Part shown: in pieces, positions 1 to 11,704 of the stretch
How positions within the stretch are numbered: position 1 is the first letter of the stretch
Layout: each line of letters begins with the position of its first letter
Translations under genes and position numbers: made by a program
Assembly (NCBI RefSeq): GCF_000224145.3
Contig: NW_004190340.2
Location: 1-48,404, forward strand
Source of the DNA: Ciona intestinalis
Lineage: Eukaryota; Chordata; Ascidiacea; Phlebobranchia; Cionidae
DNA length: 48,404 bases
Direction of reading: 5' to 3'
Notes under the pieces: generated by a model
Database searches by the model: none
What the model was told of the DNA's origin: nothing
What the model saw: only the letters and a program-made list of their open reading frames with translations

Positions 1-60
1 CGTTCCAGAATATTTTCTAAAGTGTAATCAGTTAATAGGAATAGTGATACTAATGTGTTC

Positions 61-88
61 GTCCCATCTCCCCCACCTTACTATATGA
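61..88. mobile_element. End fragment of the palindromic MITE
   Basis: Reads GTCCCATCTCCCCCACC followed by TTACTATATG, the right terminus of the MITE seen complete further on. The left part is not recognisable in this window. Confidence 0.55.
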
Positions 89-277
89 TACAGGTTTTAA
101 TGGCTACCAAGTGAAAAGCAAGACCAGTGTTTATACTGTCTTATGAAGCTATGCATTTTTAACGTACTTAGCTGTAAGCTTTAACCTTTTAATTTTGTTN
201 TACTTTGCGCAACGTATTCCTTGCATGAACTAACTGTGGTGAATAATTCAATGAATGTAACTTTCTGTATCCTTCAT

Positions 278-425
278 TGTTGAGGCAATGACAGTCGTTA
301 TAATACGGAATATCTGTTTCATGCTCCGCATTCACGCTTTTTAACACATGCAAAATGATAGCAGCGACTGGTCTTGAACCCGCTACCTTTGGGTTAAATG
401 CAGGTGCGCTAACCACCGTGCGGCA
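278..425 (-). mobile_element. tRNA-derived SINE
   Basis: On the minus strand the element begins with a tRNA-like head: box A-like GTGGTTAGCGCACC and box B-like GGGTTCAAGACC. It shares the GGTAGCAGCG... and CGACAGTCGTTATAA blocks (plus-strand reading) with the copies near 4.2, 8.3 and 30.5 kb. It lies beyond the GRAMD1 3' end. Confidence 0.65.
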
Positions 426-610
426 TTTGACAAGTTAAGTCGGCATTAAAAATCTGCTTCTTAATTTCCCAAAAAATTCAGGAAATATCATCGCGTATTA
501 AACCTAATATACAACCATACCTTCACAAATAAGCAATATATTTCCCAAACACTGTATCGCGGTAGTGCATGAAACGACACATTATATTTTAATAAAAAAT
601 GAGAGAACAT

Positions 611-616
611 TTTATT
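611..616 (-). other. Possible poly(A) signal of GRAMD1
   Basis: AATAAA on the minus strand, about 380 nt downstream of the TAG stop at 992. No other AATAAA was noted between them. Confidence 0.4.
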
Positions 617-991
617 TTCTATTTTTGCAGGTATTGCACAACAAAAAGACATAATTTGCTGCTAGTGTTTCTGCCCAACTTACAAATAGTTTGTGATTAA
701 CCACAGCACAGTGACCAAAACACGATGGTCACATGTTTTACATAAAGTGCCAACATCCAGAGTGATGAAACACACGATCAATTACGATGACGTTACGAGA
801 ACAAGGTCGCAACAAAACCCCATATTCGATCCGACAGTGTATGGAAACTCAATTAAAAAAATAGGAAAAAAAAGAAAAAAATAGCTCACGGTATACTGGG
901 GAATGTTAGTTTAAAAATCGATTAAAATTTTCTATTCTGGTTTAGTTGAAACAGTATCGTTATGTAATCACAATGGAGAAAGGATTGTTAA

Positions 992-3900
992 CTACGTCTT
1001 GTTCGACTTTGAAGAACGTTTTAAAACTTGGTTCATCTGTAGAAATAAACAGTGTTATATATTTGTTTACTTAATTACAGTAATATTTAAATGCAATTCA
1101 CTGTATGTTTAGTTGGACGGACACGAATTAAATAATACTCTTTATATTTACTTCTTTTTCTTATTAGTAGATTTTTAAGGACTGTCGTTTTTATGAAACC
1201 CCTGTATCTTCGTTGTTTTTAATTATTTTAATAACTATTTCAAGTTTTTGATATACAATAGAAGAGATAAATTTATGACAGGTTAACTTTCACAACTTAC
1301 CATCTGACGTAACTCTACCCAATCCGAATTCATTTCATCCCATCTTGCTTTAGATGACGTCACCTGGTGTTGAAGCACATTTTCTAACTTTCCCAATCTC
1401 CGCTCGATTAATTTTAACGCATCAAGTAATGGTTACTCACCATCAATCAATCTAAGATGAACAAATGTTGAAACATGCGTTGCTTAATTTGTTCAACCAA
1501 CTTACTTTGTATGAAGCGTCGTGACGTCATCAAACACGCGTATTGAATTACTTTGTTCGAGAGAATTTAAGCGGCTGTACAGTGAATAGTTGCTTAGCAA
1601 CAAAACAGCAAACCTGAACGAAAAGCTTGGTTGAATCACGTGATCGGTGCCATTCATACAATCAACTTACACAAACGTCATCACAACTTTGAAAAACCTT
1701 CCGTTCTTCTTCCCATTTATTTCCCTATTTATTTTTCCATGATTATTGTTGTTGACGTCCCACTCTGGGGCAGCGGGTGACGTGGTCGTTGGAGCACCGA
1801 TGACGTCACCTTTTCCGACGTCATAGGGGTCGCGTGTTACGTCACCATTACGTATACCTAAATATTACGTCGTTAATAAGTTATACATGAATATTACATG
1901 GTAAAAACACATATTCTGCGAATATACGAACTCACTCGTATCTGCTATCGTTGGTGAACTTTCTAAAGAAGATTTGTTTGATTGACGTCTCCGTCCACCG
2001 CTAGAGGAGATAGAGATGCGCTGGCGTGCATATTCACGAACCGGAGATTCCGAAGTTTGTTTTCGTTTTTCATTTAACTGAAGAACGTAGGAATCGAGCT
2101 CGGGTTCTAAACAAACAACAGTTAAATTAAAACATCAAGTTTTGAAGCAACAAGAGAGCAATGCGCTACGTATATAGTAAAGTGGGGGAAGACGGGACAA
2201 CTTTAGCACATAACATCCAAGATCGTGTCTTAAACAATCAACAACGTCTATGGAAGTCGTAAAGAAACGGTTTTGGAATTGTTTGAATTCTCTTTGTTTT
2301 ACTTCAAATAAGAAGCAAATAGAATAAAAGGTGTCCCATCCTCCCCCGCCCAACCACGTACTTTTATTATTCGCGAATGTACAAGCGAAATAATAAGAAA
2401 AAAACATTTGACGGAAAACGACTTCCATCCCCACACACGTGCCCAATAACTCACCGAGCATTTGAAAGTTTTCTTCAATACCGCTGTAACAGTTCTTCTC
2501 AATAAAGTTTTTGACCAAACCCCAAGGTGTTTTGTTAAATACCAACTGCGCTGAAACTCTGGTAAAGTTCATGCAAGAGGTTACTACTTTTATGTACATA
2601 AGTCTCGCTGTACTTTTTTTAGCGAAATTAAACGCTTATGGTTCTGCCAGGCAGACTAAATAAATAATATAATAGGCATATCACAATAATACTTCGCAAA
2701 ATTTAATTTCTGTTTTGATATTTATTATTATTCGGAAATAGGTTTAATATTCAAACTGATGGTATGATTCGCACATCATTGCAACCAAAGGCCAACACAT
2801 TCTTCTATATAAGTATTTAATAATACACCTACCTCAGTTCACATGTCGATTTTCCTAATTTTCTGATCTGGTATCTCATCACAGTGCTAAAGTAATCACT
2901 GTATGGCACACCGTGAGTATGGGCCGTGCAATCTACTGTGTAATAACGACACGGTTCATGCTTGTAACAAACCTGTGCGATGGACAAGTATAGAATTAAA
3001 GTTAATGACAAAACGCAGTCGTGTGACGACAATTAAAGTTTATACACCAATAGCTGCGTGGAGAATCAGTATATACCTACTAACGAATATAAGCAATATA
3101 TATTGTTCATAACGGGCCGAATGTAAGGGATTTTACGAAACAGTGCACGGCCGGTCAAAATGAGCTTCGTAGGTTGCCGACCTTTGCACTAACCAATCAA
3201 TACAGCTTGTTTGGTCAAACATTATTTATTAAGATTGTGGTGATATAGGATCTCTATGTAACACGTGCATATAGTACAATGGAGGAAGATGAGACAGCTT
3301 TCCATTTCATTTTCTTGTCCCATTTGGTAGTAAACAAAGAACATTCAAAGAATTATAAAACCGTACGCCCACGACTCCCGTAGACCGTTGTTAATTGTTA
3401 AAAACACGATCAAGATATTTGGATATTATGTGCTTAAGGTGTTCCATCTTCCCACCACACTACTATATAAATACGCCTGTCGACCTTGATCACTCTTTTT
3501 TTTTTACTAGACGCGTGCTACGCAATACAAGGCAACCTATAACTGATCGATTCCTATAGAGACTCACTACATGGTGTCAGAAGTGGGATTCGAACCCACG
3601 CCTCCATTCGGAGACCAGAACTCACTACAACGATATGTCATATCGTTTATTTTATTTACCTGAACTTCGTCTACATTGGAAGACTTCGGTCCAAGTGGAT
3701 TGTTCAAGGTTAGATTGTAATTAAGCGACCGAACTTTATAACCTTGATTTTCTGCTTCTCCGTCCTTCCATTTTGTTATTGTGATATCTGTGTTTGTAGA
3801 AACATATTGTAATAAAAATCAACCAACATTAGTACTAAGCCATACCAAAAGTCTGTCGTTTTTCGAGGTAAAGCTTCCAGAACGGACAAGTGTCACCGTA

Positions 3901-6379
3901 TATAATGTTGAACAACTCAGCTGCCGAGCATTCGTATTCGCGCACGAGGTACGTTCGATTAAAATCGGGTAACCCAAATTCTGCTGGTCCTGTTACGTCA
4001 TAAGCGCCATTGTAAATTTGAAATGAAACCACAAAACATGAGCTTACCACTGTCGTCATCTATTTGATCTACGACGTCACCATCATCAAGAGAACACTAA
4101 AATAAATGTTGAATAAATGAATATTATTTATCCTCGCAATAGCGGGGCAACGACATTCGTTATAACACGGATGTTTAGTATTGAGAACTTTGCCCAAAGG
4201 CACATACGCCCCCTACGGTAGCAGCGACAAGCCTGCGGGCGTGCTAACCGCTGTGCCACAGCGTAAGAATATAATTTATTACAAGTCAAAACAAGACATG
4301 ACGCATGTGACTAAAATAACATAGGAATACAATGTCTTGTATTAAGTTATTATTAGGTTGACTACAATAATATGTGTGCTAAGTATATGATACAACAATT
4401 GTATTTACCCCAGATAGCGATTTATCACCTTCCGACGAACGATCACTGATCGAAACTAGGTTATCGGCTTCTGACGTCATTTGTCTACCATCTGTGACGT
4501 CATTATTGGTATGACGCGGCTGTATTGATAAAGAAAATTACATTTCAAATATTAATGGGATAAGCCACACGGGTACCTGGGAGTATTTGTTTCGTTGTAT
4601 TTTGTTTGTTGTACCGAATTTATAAATCTCTTCCGTCGGCGTCGCGAAATCTGCTTTAACGTTAATATTATACATGATGTACATCTTATTTAACGACTAC
4701 AGTACTAATGTTAACTCACCAACACCTCGGTAATCAAATACACCGTTCGGTCTCACATAATCGTCATCTGAACTACACCCAAGGTCGCTACCATATTGAT
4801 TTCGTACAACCCCCCATAATTCATGTGGTGTCATTGGCTGTTAGTTAAAATCAATGAATTATTGATACTATTGTGCATTGAAAGGTCTATATAGTAGGGT
4901 GGGGGAAGATGGGAAACCTTTTTGTTCTATTTACTCGTCCCATTTGGTAGTAAACAAAAAAAAACACTCAAAGAATTACAAAACTGTATCCTTGCTTCCA
5001 TAGACCGATGTTAATTATTTAAAACACGATCCGGATGTTTAGATAGTATGTGTTAAAGGTTTTCCTCTATTACCTTATCCAACAATGCGTTTTGCCACAG
5101 TCGAAAAATCTGGTGGTACGCTCGGTCACGTGAGGTAAAGCTGGTGAATGTGTGTTTTACCCTCCCTTTTATTTGAAATTGAATTGCGTTTGGAAATAGT
5201 TTGACAGTTTTCTCTTTTGTCAGGCTCACGATGTCTTTGAAACTCAGCATAACCTATAAATAGATAATGTCAATACTGGTGGACTATGTTGGTAAGTCAA
5301 ACACGCTTACCGCAGTTTGCCACTTTAGTATATTGGAATGGAAGCATACGTAGTTCTGCGAGACATACATCCTACCTTGTACCAAGATGTCTTTCATTAA
5401 TGCGCAACTGTGATCTGTAATAAAAGCATGTGGTGACGTAGTTGCGGAATGATTCCTTGTAATCAATACAACTAGCCATTGATTCATGCGCATTTGTAAT
5501 CAGGATTATAAGCAACATGACGGTACCTACTAATAGTCGTTCAGTTTCTGGGAGTTTCTTGAAGAATTTATGGAAATCCACATTCTTCTGTTTGTATGAT
5601 GGATTAAGAACCTACGGGGAAATGATTTTGTTATATTAACGTGTCTATTTTTTATAAACTCAACACACATTCATGCACCACACCGCATAGAGACAACAAT
5701 ACACACGAAACATCATTCTACGGCCTGCCCTTGCTACCTGGAGTTCAGACGTTTTTTTAATCGCGTTTTTGTAAAATCGTTTTGCTTTAGACTTGGAGGA
5801 AGCTTTCTTCTTTTTGGTCCTCGATGCATGAAGAGGTTGCAAGGGAGGAGTTCCTGGATCACCAGAGGAATGTTTGGAACCTGCTTTACTTGTTTCACTC
5901 TCTCTTCTTGAAGAATTATTGTAGTCTAACAAATGTGCCGCAATAGCTGGGTCACTGGACGAGCGCTTCTTGCTCAACTTTTCTTTCATTTTCTGCAACT
6001 TCTGTCGTACTTTCTTAGGTGTTCCATTCTTGGTATGCGATAAAGTATTGGCATGTTTGTCTGCATCACCGTCCTCCACCGTCACGTGACTAACCCAACT
6101 AGAGTCGCTATCATAAACTCGAATACCAACCGGGCTACTACCAGTAATTGATAATTCGGTTGGTGTGAATGATGGGGAACTGGGTAGTGACAAGGTAGCT
6201 GGTCTTTTTAATTCTCTATCCTGATGTTTCGAAATTACTTCGACCGAGTTTTTGAGTATATTTTCAACAGCATCTTTCTCTTTCCTCTTCACAGTATTTA
6301 AACCGACAACACTATCTAAACTCGGTGACGTCACAGTAACGTGAGGTAAATCTTGCATAGGATCAGACATGACGGACAA
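992..6379 (-). CDS. GRAMD1: GRAMD1/Aster-type sterol-transfer protein (GRAM + VASt + membrane anchor), 17 exons in the short-promoter form
   Basis: Exons (plus coordinates, transcription leftward): 5738-6379, 5527-5611, 5311-5414, 5074-5253, 4720-4837, 4577-4650, 4409-4519, 4048-4096, 3846-3989, 3660-3787, 2833-2972, 2455-2558, 1936-2106, 1671-1857, 1506-1613, 1301-1397 (or 1301-1451) and 992-1036 with stop TAG. All junctions are GT-AG and in phase, giving about 828 residues. The GRAM domain (about residues 220-335) shows FHKFFKKLPETERLLV, DHSCALMKDILVQGRMYVS and LTKEKTVKLFPNAIQ. The VASt domain (about 460-626) shows LNNPLGPKSSNV, HGVPYSDYFSTVMRY and TPWGLVKNFIEKN. A hydrophobic anchor (VVMTFVVFAVLLL) follows near residue 740. 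In animals, GRAMD1 proteins sit in the ER at plasma-membrane contacts; GRAM binds anionic lipid and VASt carries cholesterol. The first 214 residues are Ser/Lys-rich and unlike vertebrate N-termini. The 1301-1451 version of the penultimate exon contains an in-frame TAA. A possible poly(A) signal lies at 611-616. Confidence 0.93.
2172..2358. mobile_element. Palindromic MITE copy, GRAMD1 intron
   Basis: Left end TATATAGTAAAGTGGGGGAA and right end GTGTCCCATCCTCCCCCGCC form imperfect terminal inverted repeats. The body shares the ACAATCAACAACG-TCTATGG block with the other copies. It lies between the exons at 2455 and 2106. I believe this family is the Ciona MITE described as Cimi-1; this was not checked. 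Confidence 0.75.
3271..3469. mobile_element. Palindromic MITE copy, GRAMD1 intron
   Basis: Ends ATAGTACAATGGAGGAAGAT and TCTTCCCACCACACTACTAT are diverged inverted repeats. The internal part is inverted relative to the 2172 copy: the CCCATTTGGTAGTAAACAAA block comes first. It lies in the intron between the exons at 3660 and 2972. Confidence 0.7.
3572..3620 (-). pseudogene. Retrocopy of the 3' half of tRNA-Leu, with CCA end and target-site duplication
   Basis: Read on the minus strand, the 49-nt insert holds, in order: the 3' strand of an anticodon stem (TTCTGG), a long type II variable arm (TCTCC-GAAT-GGAGG), a T arm (GTGGG-TTCGAAT-CCCAC), the acceptor strand TTCTGAC plus a discriminator A, and CCA. 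The D arm, the anticodon and the 5' acceptor strand are absent. A perfect 9-bp direct repeat CTCACTACA flanks it (3563-3571 and 3621-3629). CCA is not genome-encoded in eukaryotic tRNA genes, so the source was a mature tRNA or tRNA fragment copied into DNA. It lies in a GRAMD1 intron and cannot be a working tRNA gene. Confidence 0.85.
4127..4265 (-). mobile_element. tRNA-derived SINE, GRAMD1 intron
   Basis: The minus strand starts GTGGCACAGCGGTTAGCACG (box A-like head). The plus-strand reading carries GGTAGCAGCGACAAGCC, GGCACATACGCC and CGACATTCGTTATAACACGG, blocks shared with the other SINE copies. Confidence 0.65.
4888..5067. mobile_element. MITE copy ending beside a GRAMD1 exon
   Basis: Starts with a near-consensus end TATAGTAGGGTGGGGGAAG and carries the CCCATTTGGTAGTAAACAAA block. 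The right end is degraded (AAAGGTTTTCCTCTATTACC) and stops at the splice donor of the GRAM exon 5074-5253. The first intronic bases after that donor may therefore be MITE-derived. Confidence 0.7.
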
Positions 6380-7859
6380 CTTAACTGCTCACTTCCTAGC
6401 TATAAACACAAACATGCTTTACTATTGCCAGTTAAACATTGACACATCGGCGACAATTCTTTCAAACACGTAGATACGAATAACAAACACGTATATACTG
6501 CGTACAATAAATGTTACTTCCGATGCCATTGGAAACAACCCGTGATGCTAACAACTTACAGCGCTGTAAACTGGCAATATAACACTGGATATGAACAATA
6601 TGAAAAGAAGGAATCGGAAGGGCTGACCCCCGGGCCTTGTTTACCGTCCCTTTTTCGTTTCAGCCCTACTGTATGAATTATTCATCATTTCCTATGCTTC
6701 ACTTATGCAAATTACAATCTATTATGTGTTGATTTTGCGTCACCCGCAATTATCATCACAAATAAACGAAACTACACTATGAATAAAACAACATAACAAG
6801 GTAACTTTACATGTGAGACTTCATGGATAACACTCGTGAGTATGAGTTATACAAACAAGCGAACAATGGCCCCCCCTTATATATATATCACCAAATTACT
6901 CATTGCTGACGTCACGGGAAAACCCCGGGCAATCGGAAAGCTACCATCTTATTGTAAGTATTTTGTAAATTTACCACAGACCAATAACCAGCGCCACATT
7001 AAAGCAAGTCGATTCGGATTTACAAATAGACGCAAAGTCGAGTTTTTAAGAATATTATGTTACCTCCTGGTTACATTAAAAAAACAAACCGCAAACATTC
7101 AGAACCAAAATCTAATTTCCGGTGTATGCAGTAATGAATAGCTACCTCCCCTCACTGTAAACAGAGCAAAGCTTTCTTATCTAGGTGACATTAAACGTTC
7201 AAATAACTATACTTGCAATACACAACCCAACGCTAAAATATGATTACAAACACAACAGCAGTACCACCAAATAAAATATATAGAACGGAAAGGCTGTGCG
7301 GTTGTAGCTTGTACATCACTCGACAGGTCGATTTTGAATCAATACTTGACAATTAGCATCGTTGCATATGCTGCATTTACGCGTATGTTTGTTTGAACTG
7401 CTGTGCTATATTAAGCTGAAATATTCTCCACCAACAACAATAACAATATAGCTAATATCGAACCATCATCGCACGCTCACAGCCAACCGACATTGGAAGG
7501 CACATTGCACATCAGGTTCGACTATTATACGTGTAATTATACCGTCACGCCAACCTCAGGAAATGAAAACGTCATAGAAAATTTGCGCGAGTGGCTGTTA
7601 TAAATAACAAACAGCATGAAACGAAATAATGCGGTTCGCAAACCTTACTTAGTTTCTAAACTCTAACTGACTAAATATTTGATAAAAATGACTAAAAGTT
7701 TCACAGTATAAAAACATACATACCAAACCACGACCAAAGCATCAAACTATTTAGCAAATAAACTGTGCACGTTTTACTGGTTTGTAACAGATCTAATCAG
7801 GCACACATAGTATTTGTATAGCGCCACCATACGGACCATAAATAACAAAACAAACTTAC

Positions 7860-9676
7860 GTTGTACCACGATGCGGATCGCTGCAAGAAAAATACAGGAG
7901 TTACTTGATTTGAATATAACATGTGATACATTAGGTCTAAATATAAAATTATACGCCTTGTTTAGGTTACCGTTGTCATAATTTAATATTGTTATTAAAA
8001 AAGTTAGTATAGATTAATATTGTGAACGGCAGCAATATATTTGTCTATTTAAATAATCTGTTTACCTTTTTTTTCCTTGGGTTCGACTTATGAGAACCAG
8101 ATCCCGGACTCTTGCTGAAAGATGTCAGCGTAGGAGGAGTGTGTTCAAGCGGAAGAAAAAGCGTACCAGCAGAAGGTTTGTACGTCACACTGATGCTTGT
8201 TGGGTCAGAATTCTGTCAGAATGTAACTTATTAAACCTCGCGACACGGGGCAACCACCTTTTAAATATGTCTGACACTTAAGACAACTCATTAGTGACCA
8301 CTAGGCTGAAGCAATTGTTGTTAAGTGTTTTGCCGAAGAATACACATGTCCAAAATGGTAGCAGCGTTCAGGGAACTTTGAACCTGCACACCCTTTGCGT
8401 ACGCCGACTCAAATGACTACGCCACAACGTCGGGCAATTATTTTTGTTTGTTTAAACTGGTTTAACCTGATTGTTCAACTTGAAGTGATTTATTACCTGC
8501 ATCTGTCGTGTTGAAGACGTAGAAATGTTGTTTGTTGACAATTTTTGTTCAGTGTCTGTTGAATGAAGGGAAGTCTCGGTTGGGGAAATAACAGAATCCT
8601 CTTGTTGTTGTGTAGACGCTGATTCGTCGGCTGCGGATAAAATACCTATACAATACTTTTTTCTGATTTTTTTTTGATTATCTTTTTCGATTGATCACGA
8701 TTCACGAGTTTTATTTAATATTAATGTTTACGCTTTACGATGGAACACTTTTTAAAGAAACCTATATATTGCATGGTGTGCTATTTTTAAACACGTAAAA
8801 AGTTCATACGGTGTATATATAGTAGCGTGGGAGAAGATGGAACACCGTTAGCTCAAGATATCGAAATAACCTAAACATGTTTTAAACAATTAACAGCGGT
8901 CTATGGAAATCGTGAGGATACGGTTATGTAATTTATTGAATGTTCCTTGTTTACTACCATATGGAACCAGAAAATTGGTCCCATCTTTTCCCACCCTACT
9001 ATATACAGAAACGTTATTCGATGGTGTTTAACTTGTTTAAAAAGTGCCGCATTGAACATAACATACCAATTGATGAAGAATCTTTTCTATTTAGTGATGT
9101 ACTGATCGTGTCTTTTGTATTCTGTAAATGGAGATTGGTAAAATGTCCAGTAAGAATCTAATGCTACGAAAACGTAACGGACAAAAATCATGTTAACCAA
9201 TTGTATAATAAAACACAAGAATCGTTCAACTCCATGAGCACCAGATCAGAGTAAGACACACAGAACTTATTAATTACGGTCGTGGTAAAATGTTCTTGTT
9301 AAATTATTACGATGTATTTTGTTTCTTACGTTATTTGATTGGCAAATGACGTCATCTTGATCTTCTTTTGCTGCGTTATGGAGTTCTGTGACGTCACGTG
9401 CACCTACGTCACATTCATTGTCATCCAAGAGCAGGTTCAAACCACCTGAACTAAAATATAATCGACTTATTACCATATTAGAACTATTTACAAAATAAAT
9501 AATTTATATCGTCACAGTAAAACTGATGATGGTCAATTATGTTGTAAACATAAACCTATGGTGGTTTTATTGGCAAACCACAGAAACATATAATAACTTA
9601 CCTAGGTTGAGGAGGCACGCCTGATTGGTTCCGTTCTTCGCCCTCTCTTTCTTCAAGTGTTTCCGGAACTTCAGGA
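7860..9676 (-). CDS. GRAMD1: Alternative 5' coding exons of the GRAMD1 gene
   Basis: Six small exons: 9602-9676, 9330-9450, 9067-9121, 8497-8630, 8066-8110 and the 21-nt microexon 7860-7880. Each has GT-AG borders on the minus strand, and lengths of 75, 121, 55, 134, 45 and 21 nt keep one open frame. The last one encodes RSASWYN and ends in phase 0, as the GRAM exon at 5611 begins; the join RSASWYN-VLNPSYKQKN resembles the SWYS-x2-SPTYKQ sequence just before the GRAM domain in vertebrate GRAMD1. This is strong evidence that these exons are the ancestral 5' part and that 5738-6379 is an alternative first exon. The encoded stretch is Ser/Thr/Glu-rich and probably disordered. The exon at 8066-8110 has two acceptors 4 nt apart; only the downstream one (AAG) keeps the frame. 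Confidence 0.8.
8228..8437 (-). mobile_element. tRNA-derived SINE, GRAMD1 intron
   Basis: Contains ATTAGTGACCACTAGGCTG, GGTAGCAGCG and a minus-strand tRNA-like head near 8400-8437 (GTGGCGTAGTCATTTGAG). Diverged from the 30.4 kb copy. Confidence 0.6.
8814..9006. mobile_element. Palindromic MITE copy between alternative GRAMD1 exons
   Basis: Ends TATATAGTAGCGTGGGAGAA and TTTTCCCACCCTACTATATA are inverted repeats, with the shared internal AACAGCGGTCTATGGAAAT block. It lies in the intron between the exons at 9067 and 8630. Confidence 0.75.
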
Positions 9677-9828
9677 CTACAACAAGAAACGGAAAACATG
9701 AATAAATATATAATAACAAAACCATTTATTATTTTTATTGTTAACAAATCACACATAAATACATTCAAACATCGATAAAACTACGACGGTCTCGCATAAA
9801 CAGCATTCCAGGTCACTTACATTGGCAT

Positions 9829-10337
9829 TTGGGCATGTTCGCACAACTCGTGCATTTGGTTTCTTCGTACCCATCTACTACGTTTATTTCAGTTGAAAAT
9901 AGAGTAACTAATTTTCAATTAACTCGAATATCAGACTTGTTACATGGCAGACTTACTTTAAGTTTAAACTGTGAAACTTTACAAAATAATTCTGCTATAA
10001 CATGGTGTTGTTTTAAAAAATCATACTGCAACTTTGTCAATTTGATGTCAAACCTCAACACAACCCCTACTTTAAGTATCGCCTATTGGTAATGGTGCTA
10101 GTGCACAATATAAGGACTTAAGGTAACTACACTGACATAAATATTTGATGAACCTTTCCTTCTTCAAGAACAAGGTTTTGATGGAGCATCATAATTTACT
10201 TTATATACCAAACCTACAATTACTTTAAACCTACACAATACAGAGCATGTAAAACTGAGTGATTTTGTAGTTAAACTCATAGACAGCAGCCATCCAGATA
10301 ATAATCTTTGTAAGTGCATAGTTACAGATGGACGCAG
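9829..10337 (+). pseudogene. Possible decayed coding fragment, not identified
   Basis: An 87-codon open frame (9829-10092), followed after stops by another protein-like stretch around 10200-10337 (KPTITLNLHNTEHVKLSD). Cysteines and a Trp in the first part faintly recall an immunoglobulin-type domain. It is antisense within a GRAMD1 intron. No confident homology; it may be chance. Confidence 0.2.
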
Positions 10338-11704
10338 TAAGTAGAATATTTCATATGTACAAGAATCGATTGGGCCTTAATAAATTAAACATTATTTCAG
10401 TTTGCTTATATAGAATACTCGGTTTTTGCTTATATATACTGCGAGTTAGCTCACAAAATTGTTTGTCACATAGACAAGTGACTTATATTTAACCAATAGG
10501 TTATCAATAAGAGCGTATAAATAGCTTTTGTTATGAATGTCCTTGAACTGAAATACAGTGTAACGTAAAGTGGCACAATATGTTAGCTAAACATTAACTA
10601 GCATTGAAACGTGACGGCTTACGAACCGTACTAGAACAAGTTTGCAGAAAACAATAGAACAACGATGCTATGTATACGGTCTTTGACTGTCGAGTGGCCT
10701 CTAAAAATACTACAAAGAGTAGGCATAATCACTAAAGAGTAAAGACTAAATTATACTATTTTTAAAGTTTATTATCTGCACGAAATATATTTGTCTGATT
10801 TGTTACCCTTTAATACCTAAATAACAACTTCGTTGCCTATAGGTTGACACTATACGAAAATAACTGCGCACCAAATTTAAAACAATGCTCGTAGGCAGCA
10901 TAACGCGGCTAGCACTGATCTGGAACACGCTTGTGCCGTGGCATAAGATGGTAAACTATATCGGATTGTAGGAGACAAAGTCCGAGAAGCAATAGGTGGT
11001 AAACATTTTCAAGGCTTGGTAAATAAGCGACGAGTGGTCGATAGCGCACGGCTTTATTGTTACGTGTACAATACGAAGCTTTCCTTATAATTTTAAACCG
11101 CGTTCGTGTGATAGCAATTGCACATTAACACTGGAAATATTAATATGAGAAGTCGGCAGTTTAACACGATACAAAGCGTTAAGTACGACTACTACTAATT
11201 AACTTGGATAAAAACTACATCATGTCCAATATCCTTACACTGTCATACACGTCGTATAAAAGTTCGCAGAATCGAAGTATTATTCAGAACTGTAAAAACT
11301 TGGTAAGTAATCTATTAATTATAAACTAGTTGCAATCTGTAATCACCATATCTGCGATTAAGCTAACCGTGCAACTTTTTGCAAAACTAAACATCTGGCT
11401 CAACTGTCTGTGCTGAATTACGTTCGTAAGAACCCTTCAACAGCTAAGTTGTTTTAAACCACGTCTGTATCCTGTATACTCTAACCACAGTCAATCAATA
11501 CATATAGAACTTAATAGAAGGGAAGAGAATTGAAGTAATGTGATAACAACTTAAATAATTCTGCAATTAAAGATAATGAACTATCACTTATAAAATATTG
11601 GGGAAAAACCGTAAGCATTATTTCGTAGGAAATATGTGGCAGCAAATGCATATCACAAAATACGTTAAAATATACTGCGACACTAAATTTGAAGAAAAAC
11701 TTAC

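Noticed and set aside
693..884. Plus-strand 63-codon frame after a good-looking acceptor (TTTTTGCAG) at 622-630
   Set aside because: No phase-consistent upstream exon, no homology, and a lysine-rich end caused by an A-rich run. It lies downstream of the GRAMD1 stop on the other strand.
2135..2599. 154-codon minus-strand frame as one exon
   Set aside because: Only 2455-2558 matches the VASt domain. The rest is read-through past a clean donor into an intron containing a MITE.
3572..3620. A functional tRNA-Leu gene
   Set aside because: The 5' half, D arm and anticodon are missing, CCA is encoded, and a target duplication flanks it.
5660..5737. Last 25 codons of the first-exon frame (after SELQ)
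   Set aside because: CAG|GTAGCA at 5738/5737 is a good donor, and the next exon continues in phase with GRAM-leading sequence. The extension is intronic.
6836..7141. Plus-strand 101-codon frame
   Set aside because: It lies in the region upstream of the short GRAMD1 first exon, on the opposite strand, without splice signals or recognisable sequence.
8090..8281. Plus-strand Arg-rich 63-codon frame
   Set aside because: It is the antisense of the GRAMD1 exon 8066-8110 and its polypyrimidine tract; the Arg/Lys richness is a by-product.
8940..9161. Plus-strand 73-codon frame
   Set aside because: It covers a MITE end and the antisense of the exon 9067-9121, which fits the GRAMD1 frame in phase.
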